In this document: positions 34,619-43,774 of the stretch, piece by piece
Layout: the number at the start of each line of letters is the position of its first letter
How positions within the stretch are numbered: position 1 is the first letter of the stretch
Assembly: GCF_000024565.1 (NCBI RefSeq)
Contig: NC_013515.1
Coordinates: forward strand, 434,001 to 498,000
Reading direction: 5' to 3'
Length of the DNA stretch: 64,000 nucleotides
DNA from: Streptobacillus moniliformis DSM 12112
Lineage (GTDB): Bacteria > Fusobacteriota > Fusobacteriia > Fusobacteriales > Leptotrichiaceae
The notes under the pieces: generated by a model
Databases searched by the model: none
Told to the model about the DNA's origin: nothing
Seen by the model: only the letters and a program-made list of their open reading frames with translations
Program-made: the position numbers and the translations under genes

Positions 34619-34669
34619 AAGGACTAATTCCTGTAAAATGCAGTACAAGATTAGTCCTTTTGTTTTTTT
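34619..34669. terminator. Bidirectional terminator between restriction gene and antitoxin
   Basis: Stem AAGGACTAAT / ATTAGTCCTT around an inner CTG..CAG hairpin, flanked by T-rich sequence on the right. The right arm overlaps the last codons of the - strand antitoxin gene. Confidence 0.8.
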
Positions 34670-34911
34670 CTTACTTTATTGAAAATTTCAGATTTAGAAA
34701 GACGAGTAGAAGATTTTTTTGTAAAATTATCTGCCTTATCAAGTTCTTTTTCAATATTATCAGTAAGTTCAGAATATTGTTCTATACTAATTAACACCAT
34801 AGTTCCATAACCATTTTTAGTTAGAAATACTGGTGAATTTGAATTAATAACAATTTCTTCTATCTCAGGAAACTTATTTCTTAAATCAGATACTGGACGA
34901 ATATTAATCAT
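34651..34911 (-). CDS. Phd/YefM-type antitoxin, orphan
   Basis: An 86-residue protein with the Phd/YefM fold at about 1-60 (MINIRPVSDLRNKFPEI, PVFLTKNGYGTMVLISIEQY), and a charged C-terminal tail that would bind a toxin. A strong AAAGGAGGT site lies 9 nt before ATG on the - strand. A RelE/YoeB or Doc toxin gene is normally next to it, but the terminator follows at once and no toxin frame is present on either side. It could be a leftover or a trans-acting regulator. Confidence 0.85.
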   Translation of the reverse strand: MINIRPVSDLRNKFPEIEEIVINSNSPVFLTKNGYGTMVLISIEQYSELTDNIEKELDKADNFTKKSSTRLSKSEIFNKVRKKQKD

Positions 34912-35166
34912 AATGACCTACCTCCTTTTATATCAATATAATATCATAATTTTATCTTAACTTGCAATAAAAAAATAGGTCGTGATATATTTAATTAATT
35001 GTCAATACATATGTTACATAATAAGAAATAAATCATAGGAGGCTATTTTTTCAATTTATAAACTTTTTTACACTCTCTTCTTTTATTTAAAAAGGAAAAC
35101 TCTCACTTTTGTAGAAATTCCCCTATATTTTTATTTTAGTTCGGAACAACCACAATTGTGGGATAA
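34912..35166 (+). other. Non-coding accessory flank with decayed sequence
   Basis: No intact gene is seen. It holds the - strand antitoxin ribosome-binding site (about 34918-34926), dispersed repeat copy C, and about 130 nt of unrecognised sequence up to an in-frame stop (35164-35166) that truncates the nuclease gene. Confidence 0.5.
34995..35033 (-). repeat. Dispersed repeat, copy C
   Basis: 39 nt identical to 17681-17719 in reverse orientation. Here it stands alone, next to the restriction-modification and nuclease remnants, about 17 kb from the other copy. Confidence 0.9.
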
Positions 35167-35982
35167 GGTTTTTCTAAAGAAAATTTAAAGCATATTAGGT
35201 ATTGGTATCAATTTTATTCTAATGGTTTAATTGGGTTACAGCCTGTAACCCAATTGAAAAAGATAGAACAAATGATAAAAAGTATCCCTTGGGGACATAA
35301 TCAAAGAATTATGTATAAGTGTAAAACAGTAGAAGAAGCTTTGTTTTATGTAGGAAGAACACTTGAGAATGGTTGGAGTAGAACAGTCCTTGAACATCAA
35401 ATTGAAAGCAACTTATACAAAAGATTAGGAAGTGCAATTACAAATTTTGAAACAATCTTACCTGCACTTCAATCAGATTTAGCTAAACAGACAATTAAAG
35501 ATCCTTATAATTTTGATTTTTTAACATTAACAGAAGATTATAATGAGAAAGAGCTAGAAAAAGAATTAGTTTCTCGAATAACGGATTTTTTATTAGAACT
35601 TGGTGCAGGTTTTTCTTATGTTGGAAAGCAGGTACATATAAAAGTTGGAGAAAGTGATTTTTATATTGACTTATTATTTTATCATATCAAATTGCACTGT
35701 TATGTTGTTGTTGAATTAAAAACAGAAAAATTCAAGCCTGAATTTGTAGGACAGCTTAATTTTTATGTAACAGCAGTAAATAGAGATTTAAAAGGTAAAG
35801 AAGATAATCAAACAATTGGTATATTAATTTGTAAAGACAAAGATAATGTAGTAGCAGAGTATGCACTAGCAGATACATCTCAGCCAATAGGGATAAGTAA
35901 ATATGAAATTAGTGAGTTATTAGAAAAAGAATTTAAAAGCAGTTTACCAAGTATTGATGAGATAGAGAAAGAATTTAAATAA
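35167..35982 (+). pseudogene. 5'-truncated PDDEXK nuclease (DUF1016/YhcG type)
   Basis: The frame is open from 35167 but has no start until TTG 35254. The visible part reads GFSKENLKHIRYWYQFYSNG, then SIPWGHNQRIM, ALFYVGRTLENGWSRTVLEHQI, and the PDDEXK core GESDFYIDLLFYHIKLHCYV followed by VELKTEKFKPEFVGQLNFY. This is the middle and C-terminal part of DUF1016 family proteins, which are normally about 340 residues. The N-terminal about 80 residues are missing or out of frame behind a TAA. A shorter product from TTG 35254 (242 residues) retains the nuclease domain, so activity is not excluded. Confidence 0.75.
35229..35255. repeat. 27-nt near-perfect palindrome inside the nuclease remnant
   Basis: AATTGGGTTACAG and CTGTAACCCAATT face each other across a single C. 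It covers the codons just before TTG 35254. Confidence 0.9.
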
Positions 35983-36008
35983 TATAAAATCAAAGATGAT
36001 AGACATGT

Positions 36009-36045
36009 GGTGTAATTTTAGGGGTTACACCTATTTATTTTTTAA
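36009..36045 (+). terminator. Probable terminator after the nuclease remnant
   Basis: Stem GGTGTAA / TTACACC with a 9-nt loop followed by TATTTATTTTTT. Confidence 0.6.
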
Positions 36046-36078
36046 AAAGTTAAATAATTATGACAAATATCACTAGAA

Positions 36079-36107
36079 TTGAAAAAGTAATAAAAATATG
36101 TTAAAAT
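36079..36107 (+). promoter_or_regulatory. Promoter of pnp
   Basis: TTGAAA at 36079-36084, 17-nt spacer, TAAAAT at 36102-36107. The RNA would start near 36114, giving a leader of about 98 nt. Confidence 0.65.
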
Positions 36108-36119
36108 ATAAAGAAATAA

Positions 36120-36187
36120 AAAGAGTGGAGTAAGTAATTTTAAAGGACTTTTGATGAGAGTTTTTTAATGTTATTTGCTCACTCTTA
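36120..36187 (+). promoter_or_regulatory. pnp 5' leader stem
   Basis: AAGAGTG near 36120-36127 can pair with CACTCTT near 36179-36187, enclosing a 50-nt loop, upstream of the AGGAGG site. A leader stem before pnp recalls the RNase III/PNPase autoregulation known from enterobacteria; here it is inference. Confidence 0.35.
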
Positions 36188-36211
36188 TAAAACATAAAAT
36201 AGGAGGATAGA

Positions 36212-38410
36212 ATGTTTGACAAAAAAACATACATTTTAGATGTAGCAGGAAAAGAAGTTAAAATTGAAACAGGTGAAATTGCAAGACAAGCAGGAGGATC
36301 TGTTTTAGTAACTAGTGGAGGAACAACAGTACTTGTTACAACAACAAGAAGTAAAGAAGTTAAAGAAGGGCAAGATTTCTTTCCATTAACTGTAGATTAT
36401 ATAGAAAAATTTTATGCTACAGGTAAATTCCCGGGTGGATTTATTAAAAGAGAATCTAAGCCATCAACAGAGGAAGTTTTAATTTCAAGATTAATTGATA
36501 GACCAATAAGACCCTTATTTCCAGAAGGATTTTTTAATGCAGTACATGTAGTAATTAATGTAGTTAGTTTTGATGGTATAAATATGCCAGAAGATATTGC
36601 TACTATAGGGGTATCATTTGCATTAGGTTTATCAGATATTCCATTTAGTGGACCAGTTGCAGGAGTTACTGTAGGATATGTAAATGGTGAATATATTATT
36701 AATCCAGATAAAGAACAAAGAGCTAATATGGATATTTACTTATCTGTTGCAGGGACTAAAAGTGCAATAACTATGGTTGAAGCTGGAGCAAGTGAAGTAA
36801 GTGAAGAAGAAATGTTAAATGCAATAATGTTGGGACATGAAGAAATTAAAAAAATATGTGAACAACAAGAAACTATTTTAAATAGTTTAAATATTACAAA
36901 AATGGAATTTAAAGGCATAAATTATGATGAAAGAGTAACAACTTTTTTAAATAAATATCAAGGTGAATTAAAAAATGCAATTTTAGTACCTGGAAAATTA
37001 GAAAAATATGAAGCTATAGATAATTTATGTGAAAGTTTACTTTCAACATTTAAATTAGAAATAGCAAAAGAAATTTTATCAAAAGAAAAAACTGAAGAAG
37101 AGAAATTATTAGAATTAATTGGAGAAAATAAGGAAAAATCTGTTGATGAATTAGTTAAAGAATTTAAAAAATATTATCATGATTTAGAAAAGAAAATAGT
37201 AAGAGAATTAATAATATTTGATAAATATAGAGCAGATGGAAGAAAAATTGATGAAATCAGACCATTAAATGCACAAATTGATGTACTTAAAATGCCACAT
37301 GGTTCAGCCTTATTTACTCGTGGAGAAACTCAAGCTTTAGTTACTGCAACTTTAGGTTCTAAAGAAGATGAACAAATTATAGATGGTATGGAAGGTGAAT
37401 ATAATAAGAAGTTTTTCCTGCACTATAATTTCCCACCATTTTCAGTTGGAGAAGCAGGATTTATGAGAGCACCTGGTAGAAGAGAGTTAGGGCATGGTAA
37501 TTTAGCAGAAAGAGCACTTAAGGCTGTAATGCCATTAATAGATGATTTCCCATATACAGTTAGAGTTGTATCAGAAATAACTGAATCTAATGGTTCATCA
37601 TCTCAAGCCTCTATATGTGGTGGTTCTCTTGCATTAATGGCAGCAGGAGTTCCTATAAAAGGAACTGTAGCAGGTATAGCTATGGGATTAATTAAAGAAG
37701 CAGAGAATTTCACAGTACTTACAGATATTCAAGGATTAGAAGATCATCTAGGAGATATGGACTTTAAAGTAGCAGGTACTAAAAAAGGAATTACAGCTAT
37801 ACAAATGGATATTAAAATAGAAGGTATTAATAAAGAAATAATGGAAATAGCATTAACTCAAGCACATAAGGGAAGAATGCATATAATAGAAGTTATGGAA
37901 GCTACTATACCAGAATCAAGACCAAATTTACCTGAAAATGCACCTAAGATAATTAATCTAAAAATAGATCCAAGTAAAATAGCAGGATTAATAGGACCAG
38001 CAGGTAAGATAATTAAATCTATCATTGAAGAAACAGGAGTTAAAATTGATGTTGAAGATGATGGAAGAGTATCAATATTTGGTGTAGATCAAGAAAAAAT
38101 GAATAGAGCATTTGAACTTGTAACACAATATACACTTACAGTTGAATTAGATAAGGTATATAAAGGAAGAGTTACTAAACTTGCAAAATTTGGTGCTTTT
38201 GTTGAACTTGTACCTGGTACAGAAGGATTATTACATATATCTGAAATATCACATAAGAGAATTAAACAAGTTGAAGATGTCTTAAAAGTTGATGACATAG
38301 TTGATGTTAAAGTTATAGCTTTAGAAGATAATAATAAATTCAGTTTAAGTATGAAAGCATTAATAGAAAAGGAAGAAGCTAAAGAAGAAAATTCAAATGA
38401 AGGAGAATAA
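36212..38410 (+). CDS. pnp: Polyribonucleotide nucleotidyltransferase (PNPase)
   Basis: The 732-residue exoribonuclease degrades RNA 3' to 5' with phosphate. Two RNase PH-like cores are present (FFPLTVDYIEKFYATGKFPGG at about 68-90 and the second with FPPFSVGEAGFMRAPGRRELGHG near 410), separated by a helical domain. A KH domain (KIAGLIGPAGKIIKSIIEETG) and a C-terminal S1 domain (YKGRVTKLAKFGAFVELVPG) follow. AGGAGG precedes ATG by 7 nt. It leads an operon with pgsA and the P-type ATPase gene. Confidence 0.97.
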   Translation: MFDKKTYILDVAGKEVKIETGEIARQAGGSVLVTSGGTTVLVTTTRSKEVKEGQDFFPLTVDYIEKFYATGKFPGGFIKRESKPSTEEVLISRLIDRPIRPLFPEGFFNAVHVVINVVSFDGINMPEDIATIGVSFALGLSDIPFSGPVAGVTVGYVNGEYIINPDKEQRANMDIYLSVAGTKSAITMVEAGASEVSEEEMLNAIMLGHEEIKKICEQQETILNSLNITKMEFKGINYDERVTTFLNKYQGELKNAILVPGKLEKYEAIDNLCESLLSTFKLEIAKEILSKEKTEEEKLLELIGENKEKSVDELVKEFKKYYHDLEKKIVRELIIFDKYRADGRKIDEIRPLNAQIDVLKMPHGSALFTRGETQALVTATLGSKEDEQIIDGMEGEYNKKFFLHYNFPPFSVGEAGFMRAPGRRELGHGNLAERALKAVMPLIDDFPYTVRVVSEITESNGSSSQASICGGSLALMAAGVPIKGTVAGIAMGLIKEAENFTVLTDIQGLEDHLGDMDFKVAGTKKGITAIQMDIKIEGINKEIMEIALTQAHKGRMHIIEVMEATIPESRPNLPENAPKIINLKIDPSKIAGLIGPAGKIIKSIIEETGVKIDVEDDGRVSIFGVDQEKMNRAFELVTQYTLTVELDKVYKGRVTKLAKFGAFVELVPGTEGLLHISEISHKRIKQVEDVLKVDDIVDVKVIALEDNNKFSLSMKALIEKEEAKEENSNEGE

Positions 38411-38414
38411 TACT

Positions 38415-38984
38415 ATGATAAGTAAATTTAATTTACCTAATAAATTAACTTTAATAAGAATAATATTAACACCTATATTAATTTTATTGATGTTATTTAA
38501 GTACGGATTTAATCATTCTATTTTGATTACAATATTATTACATATTTTAGTTGTTTTACTTTTTGCAACAATAGCATTAACAGATTTTTTTGATGGGTAT
38601 ATAGCTAGAAGAGATAATTTAGTTACTAATTTTGGTAAATTATTTGATCCTATAGCAGATAAAGTATTTGTATTTTCAGTATTAATTGTACTTGCAAAAT
38701 ACAATGTGTTTTCAATTTGGTTAGTATTAATATTACTTGCTAGAGAGTTTGTTGTCATGGCTATTAGAATGTTAATTTTAGAAAATGGAGGAGATGTTGT
38801 TCCTGCAAGTCCTATAGCTAAATTAAAAACAGCAACTCAAATGGGAGCATTATTATTTGCCCTTATTTTTCCTTTTGGTAATTTTGTAAATTCTGTAATT
38901 TTATTGCCTTCAGTAATATTTTCTATAATTTCAATGTTAGAATATTATGAAATGGTAAAAAAATATTTAATGGAGGATATGTAA
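38415..38984 (+). CDS. pgsA: CDP-diacylglycerol--glycerol-3-phosphate phosphatidyltransferase
   Basis: A 189-residue membrane enzyme of phosphatidylglycerol synthesis. It begins FNLPNKLTLIRIILTP and carries the CDP-alcohol phosphatidyltransferase signature DFFDGYIARR followed by NFGKLFDPIADK (the D-G-x2-A-R-x8-G-x3-D-x3-D pattern). It has about five membrane segments. ATG 38415 fits PgsA N-termini and lies after AAGGAGAA; the longer frame from 38397 overlaps pnp by 14 nt and is not needed. Confidence 0.93.
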   Translation: MISKFNLPNKLTLIRIILTPILILLMLFKYGFNHSILITILLHILVVLLFATIALTDFFDGYIARRDNLVTNFGKLFDPIADKVFVFSVLIVLAKYNVFSIWLVLILLAREFVVMAIRMLILENGGDVVPASPIAKLKTATQMGALLFALIFPFGNFVNSVILLPSVIFSIISMLEYYEMVKKYLMEDM

Positions 38985-38985
38985 C

Positions 38986-41598
38986 TTGGAATTTAAACAA
39001 AGTATAGAAGAAGTATTAGAAAAACAAAATGTAGATAAAAATTTAGGTCTTAGTGAAGAAGAAGCAATAAAAAGACTTGAAATATATGGAGAAAATAAAT
39101 TAGAAGAAACTAAGAAGAAAAGTTTAATTTCAAGATTTATAGATCAATTAAAAGATGTATTAATATATGTTTTAATTATTGCCTCTATATTAAATGTCAT
39201 TGCACATTATCCTGATGGCTTTACAGAAGCAGCAATAATATTGATGGTTGTATTAATTAATGCTGTAGTAGGAGTTGTACAGGAAGCTAAGGCTGAAAAA
39301 ACACTTGAAGCATTAAAAAAATTATCATCTCCTAAAGCTGTAGTTAAAAGAGAAGGTAAAATATATGAAATAGATTCTAAATATCTAGTTCCTGGTGATA
39401 TATTGATAATAGATGCAGGTAGATTTATTCCAGCAGATTTAAGGTTAATAGAAACTCAGAATTTACAGGTTGAAGAATCAGCATTTACAGGTGAATCACA
39501 TGTAGTAAATAAAGATGCGAAATATATATCAGAAAAAGATAATATACCTATGGGAGATAAAATTAATTTAGCTTATTCTTCAACTCTTGCAACTTATGGA
39601 AGAGGAGAAGGTGTTGTTATTAAAACTGGTATGAATACAGAAATAGGTAAAATAGCTAAGGCATTAAATTCTGATGAAGATAATACAACACCATTACAAA
39701 AAAAGCTTGATAAATTAGGTAAAACATTAGGATATATAGCTATAGTTGTATGTATAATTATCTTTGGTTTAGGTGTGCTTCAAGGTAGAGGTGCAGTTGA
39801 GATGATGATAACAGCTGTTTCACTTGCAGTAGCAGCTATACCTGAAGGACTTATAGCAATAGTTGCAATAGTACTTTCAACAGGTGTTACTAGAATGAGT
39901 AGAAATAAGGCTATAGTTAAAAGATTACCAGCTGTTGAAACCCTAGGTTCTGTTAATGTTATTTGTTCAGATAAAACTGGAACATTAACTCAAAATAAGA
40001 TGACAGTAGTTAGAGATTACTCTATGGATAATAAGGAGCTTTTAATTTCAGGGCTTGCTCTTTGTTCAGATGCTACTGAAACTATAGGAGATCCTACAGA
40101 AATAGCCTTAGTAGTTTACGCAAATAATCATGGATTAAGTAAAAATGAGTTAAATATTAAAAACAAGCGTGTAAATGAATTTGCATTTGATTCAGATAGA
40201 AAATTAATGTCAACTCTGCATGAAAATGGAGATAAATATATTTCATTTACTAAGGGTGCTATAGATAATATTATTTCATTATGTAAATATGTTAAAGTAG
40301 GTAATGAAATAGTAGAAATGACAGATGAATATAGAAAAAATATATTGGAAAAAAGTATAGAAATGTCAAATGATGCTCTAAGAGTTTTAGGGCTTGGTTA
40401 TAAGGAAAGTGATATATACTTAGAATGTGAAGATTTAGAAAAAGATTTAATATTAGTTGGTATAGTTGGTATGATAGATCCTCCAAGAGAGGAAGTTAAA
40501 GATTCTATAATAACAGCTCAAAAAGCAGGTATTAAAGTAGTTATGATAACAGGAGATCATAAAAATACAGCTGTTGCTATAGCTAAAGAATTAAATATAG
40601 CTAAAGATATTACAGAAAGTATAACTGGACCTGAAATAGATGAATTAGATAAAGAATACTTTTATGAAAATGTAGATAAATATTCTGTATTTGCAAGAGT
40701 ATCACCTGAGCATAAGGTTAATATAGTAGAAGCATTAAAATTAAAAGGAAATATAGTATCTATGACAGGTGATGGAGTTAATGATGCCCCATCTCTTAAA
40801 AAAGCTGATATAGGTGTAGCTATGGGTATTACTGGAACTGATGTTTCTAAAGGTGCTGCTGATATGATATTATTAGATGATAATTTTACTACTATAGTTA
40901 AAGCTGTAGAAGAAGGTAGAAATATATATAATAATATTAAAAAGACTATAATGTTCTTACTTTCATGTAATTTAGGGGAAGTAATATGTATATTCTTTGC
41001 AACATTACTTGGTCTTCCTATACCTTTAGTTGCAACACAATTATTATGGATTAATCTTGTTACTGATACACTTCCAGCTATTTCATTAGGGCTTGATCCT
41101 GGAAATAAATTGGTTATGGATGAAAAACCTCGTTTACCTAAAGAAAGTTTCTTTGCAAGAGGTGCAGCAATTCGTGCATTAATAGGTGGAACATTAATAG
41201 GATTATTTACTTTACTTGCTTTTTATATAGGGTTAAGAGAAGAAGGATTTAAAACTTTATCTGAAATTAAAATGCTTAATGAAGGTCATAGTGCTTTAAT
41301 TCATGCAAGAACTATGGCATTTATAGTACTTACAGTATCACAATTATTCTATTCATATACTATGAGGGTAGAAGATACAACTACATTAAAAGTTGGATTA
41401 TTTACTAATAAGTATTTAAATATTTCTTTTGTTATAGGAATAGTTTTACAAATACTATTAATAAATATACCATTCATAGCAAAGATATTTAAAGTACAAT
41501 CATTAGGAATTTTTGACTGGGATATAGTTATAATATTAGCAATTATTCCATTTATAATAAATGAATTAATAAAAGTATTTTTTAAATTTAAAAAATAG
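38986..41598 (+). CDS. Calcium-type P-type ATPase (P2A)
   Basis: An 870-residue cation pump. It has the N-terminal cation-ATPase domain, TGES in the actuator domain (FTGESHVVNKD), PEGL in the fourth membrane helix, the phosphorylation motif DKTGTLT at Asp329, a nucleotide domain with FTKGA, and the hinge TGDGVNDAPSLKKADIG. The C-terminal six helices include NLVTDTLPAISLGLDPG, as in SERCA-like bacterial pumps, so Ca2+ (possibly Mn2+) export is likely. The start is TTG 38986 with GGAGGA 8 nt upstream, one base after pgsA. Confidence 0.93.
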   Translation: MEFKQSIEEVLEKQNVDKNLGLSEEEAIKRLEIYGENKLEETKKKSLISRFIDQLKDVLIYVLIIASILNVIAHYPDGFTEAAIILMVVLINAVVGVVQEAKAEKTLEALKKLSSPKAVVKREGKIYEIDSKYLVPGDILIIDAGRFIPADLRLIETQNLQVEESAFTGESHVVNKDAKYISEKDNIPMGDKINLAYSSTLATYGRGEGVVIKTGMNTEIGKIAKALNSDEDNTTPLQKKLDKLGKTLGYIAIVVCIIIFGLGVLQGRGAVEMMITAVSLAVAAIPEGLIAIVAIVLSTGVTRMSRNKAIVKRLPAVETLGSVNVICSDKTGTLTQNKMTVVRDYSMDNKELLISGLALCSDATETIGDPTEIALVVYANNHGLSKNELNIKNKRVNEFAFDSDRKLMSTLHENGDKYISFTKGAIDNIISLCKYVKVGNEIVEMTDEYRKNILEKSIEMSNDALRVLGLGYKESDIYLECEDLEKDLILVGIVGMIDPPREEVKDSIITAQKAGIKVVMITGDHKNTAVAIAKELNIAKDITESITGPEIDELDKEYFYENVDKYSVFARVSPEHKVNIVEALKLKGNIVSMTGDGVNDAPSLKKADIGVAMGITGTDVSKGAADMILLDDNFTTIVKAVEEGRNIYNNIKKTIMFLLSCNLGEVICIFFATLLGLPIPLVATQLLWINLVTDTLPAISLGLDPGNKLVMDEKPRLPKESFFARGAAIRALIGGTLIGLFTLLAFYIGLREEGFKTLSEIKMLNEGHSALIHARTMAFIVLTVSQLFYSYTMRVEDTTTLKVGLFTNKYLNISFVIGIVLQILLINIPFIAKIFKVQSLGIFDWDIVIILAIIPFIINELIKVFFKFKK

Positions 41599-41617
41599 GT
41601 AGGAAGGAGCTGAATTT

Positions 41618-42532
41618 ATGAAAAAATTAATCTATATATTCTGTTTATTTTTAATTTCATGTTCTAATAATGTAGAAGAAAAAGTTAGTATAAATAAATT
41701 AGATGAAAATGGAATAGAAGTAGAGATTGTTAATGTAGATTCAGCTCATTTTACTAAATTATTAGATGGTAAAAATGATTTAAATGAAAAATATTTTACT
41801 AAAAGTGAACTTAATAAATTTAGAGAAAAGAATATAGATGCAAATCAGGTATATAGATATATAGAAGAAGCTAAAAATGGAGATGTTAATGCTATTAATT
41901 CTCTTTCATATGTATATTATCTTTTAGAAGATAGTAAGAAATTAAAGGAAATATTAGAATTAGGTCTTAAAAATAATGTGAAGGAAGCAATATTTAATTT
42001 AGCTTTATTAGAATTAGGTGAACAAAATTATGAAAAGGTTTTATCATATTTTGATAAATTACCTAAGGATTATAAGAAAAAGGAAATAGAAAATTTAAAA
42101 TCAGTAATATATTTAAATATTGCTTCAATTGCATTAAAAAACAATGACTATGACAAAGGAGTTGTAAACTTAATTAATGCATATAATTTAGGATTTAAAG
42201 AATTAGATTATGAGATTGCAAATATATATAGAATAAAGGGAGATGAAGGAAACTTAATTAAGTGGCTAACTATATCATCTAATGCCCAAAATATTAATGC
42301 AAAAAAAGATTTATCTGAAATATATTATCATAGTGGTCAAATCGAAAAATCACTTAAATTATTTGAAGAATTATATATTTTAGGTGAAATAGAATATGCA
42401 AGAATGCTATATTTTGTTAATTATAGATTGTTAAATAACAGGGAAGCACTTAAATGGTATAGAATATCTAGGGTTTTAGGTATAGTTGAGAGAAATTTAG
42501 AGTTAGAGAAACTAAAAGGTTTCTATAATTAA
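41618..42532 (+). CDS. Lipoprotein with Sel1/TPR-like repeats
   Basis: The 304-residue protein begins MKKLIYIFCLFLISCSNN, a lipoprotein signal with Cys15 as lipidated residue. The rest is helical with repeat-like units (AKNGDVNAINSLSYVYYLLED, KNNVKEAIFNLALLELGEQ, ALKNNDYDKGVVNLINAY), resembling Sel1/TPR arrays used for protein contacts. It is anchored to a membrane facing the periplasm. It lies 19 nt after the P-ATPase with AGGAAGGAG before ATG. No specific partner can be named. Confidence 0.75.
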   Translation: MKKLIYIFCLFLISCSNNVEEKVSINKLDENGIEVEIVNVDSAHFTKLLDGKNDLNEKYFTKSELNKFREKNIDANQVYRYIEEAKNGDVNAINSLSYVYYLLEDSKKLKEILELGLKNNVKEAIFNLALLELGEQNYEKVLSYFDKLPKDYKKKEIENLKSVIYLNIASIALKNNDYDKGVVNLINAYNLGFKELDYEIANIYRIKGDEGNLIKWLTISSNAQNINAKKDLSEIYYHSGQIEKSLKLFEELYILGEIEYARMLYFVNYRLLNNREALKWYRISRVLGIVERNLELEKLKGFYN

Positions 42533-42559
42533 TATAAAGAGAAAGAAGAGGAAAAATAA

Positions 42560-42895
42560 ATGATAACAATTTTAAGTTTTTACTATCTTGTAGTTTTAGA
42601 AGGTTTAAAAAAACTTACTTTTTTAACGGCTTTAATATTATTAACAATTATTACATTATCATATTTTAAAATAATAGAACTAAAAAAATCTTTAAAATTT
42701 GTTGATATGTTAGTTAATGCATATATTTTATTTATAATCCCAATTATTGTGGTTACTATAAGGTATAACTTAGAAAATTTTGATTTTATTATTGATTTTT
42801 TAAGAGAATATATGCTATTAGAATATATAGTCTTTAAACTTGTGATTATACAAATTCTAAGATATATTGATGAAACTGAAAAAAAAGAAGAATAA
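42560..42895 (+). CDS. Small integral membrane protein, unknown
   Basis: A 111-residue protein with three hydrophobic segments (about residues 18-36, 48-68 and 85-103) and a charged C-terminus EKKEE. GAAAGAAGAGG precedes ATG. It lies between the Sel1-like lipoprotein and the D,D-carboxypeptidase, probably in the same transcript. I recognise no family. Confidence 0.65.
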   Translation: MITILSFYYLVVLEGLKKLTFLTALILLTIITLSYFKIIELKKSLKFVDMLVNAYILFIIPIIVVTIRYNLENFDFIIDFLREYMLLEYIVFKLVIIQILRYIDETEKKEE

Positions 42896-42928
42896 AAAGT
42901 AGAAAATGAACAAAATTAAGAGGTTAAA

Positions 42929-43774
42929 ATGAAAAAAATTCTGTTATTTATTTTATCTGCTATTTTTTCATTTTCTATAAACTTATCTGAAAATTTAGAA
43001 AATGAAATGTATGCCATATTAAATTATGATCATAGACTATATAAAAGTATGTATATAGGAGATGATGAGAATAATAAATATTATTCATATAATGAAACAA
43101 GTACAAGACCTTTAGCATCACTTACTAAACTTATGACAGCATTAATAATATTTGATGATATACAAGAAGGCAAATATGAACTTAATACAGAAGTTGTAGT
43201 TAGCAAAGAAGCTTCTAAAGTTCCATATGGAGTAGTAATTAAAGAAAATAGGATATATACTATAGAAGAATTATTACATTTATTATTGATAAATTCATCT
43301 AATTCTTCTGCATATCAATTAGCACTATTTTCTAGCTTTGGTAATGTAGATGAATTTGTTGATAAAATGAATAAAAAAGCTAAATCTTTAGGTCTTAGAT
43401 CTTTAAGATTTAGAACACCTCATGGATTGCCACCAGTAGATACAAATAAGGCTATGGATATTGGTAATGCAAGAGATATATATTTATTAGCACTTAATGC
43501 TTTAAATAATGAAAAACTAATTGAGATATCTAAAAAATATTCTTATGAAACATCTGATGGAATTAAGATTAAATCGACTAATACTTTAGTTCAACTTGAT
43601 GAAGTTTTAGGGCTTAAAACAGGTTTTCATAGAAGAGCAGGATATAATATAGTATATTTGATTGATAATGGAGATAAGAAAATTATACAGGTTATTTTAG
43701 GAGCTAATACTATTAGTAGTAGAGAAAAACTTGGATTAAAAACTTTAGAATTGATGAAAGAGAGTGATAAATAA
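42929..43774 (+). CDS. dacA: D-alanyl-D-alanine carboxypeptidase (PBP5/S11 family)
   Basis: The 281-residue exported enzyme trims the terminal D-Ala of peptidoglycan pentapeptides. A signal peptide spans about 1-18. Catalytic motifs: SLTK with Ser64/Lys67, SSN in LLINSSNSSAYQLA, and KTG in VLGLKTGFHRRAGY. It is shorter than E. coli PBP5 (about 400) and lacks the C-terminal amphipathic anchor domain, so it may be soluble in the periplasm. The stop overlaps lgt by one base. Confidence 0.92.
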   Translation: MKKILLFILSAIFSFSINLSENLENEMYAILNYDHRLYKSMYIGDDENNKYYSYNETSTRPLASLTKLMTALIIFDDIQEGKYELNTEVVVSKEASKVPYGVVIKENRIYTIEELLHLLLINSSNSSAYQLALFSSFGNVDEFVDKMNKKAKSLGLRSLRFRTPHGLPPVDTNKAMDIGNARDIYLLALNALNNEKLIEISKKYSYETSDGIKIKSTNTLVQLDEVLGLKTGFHRRAGYNIVYLIDNGDKKIIQVILGANTISSREKLGLKTLELMKESDK

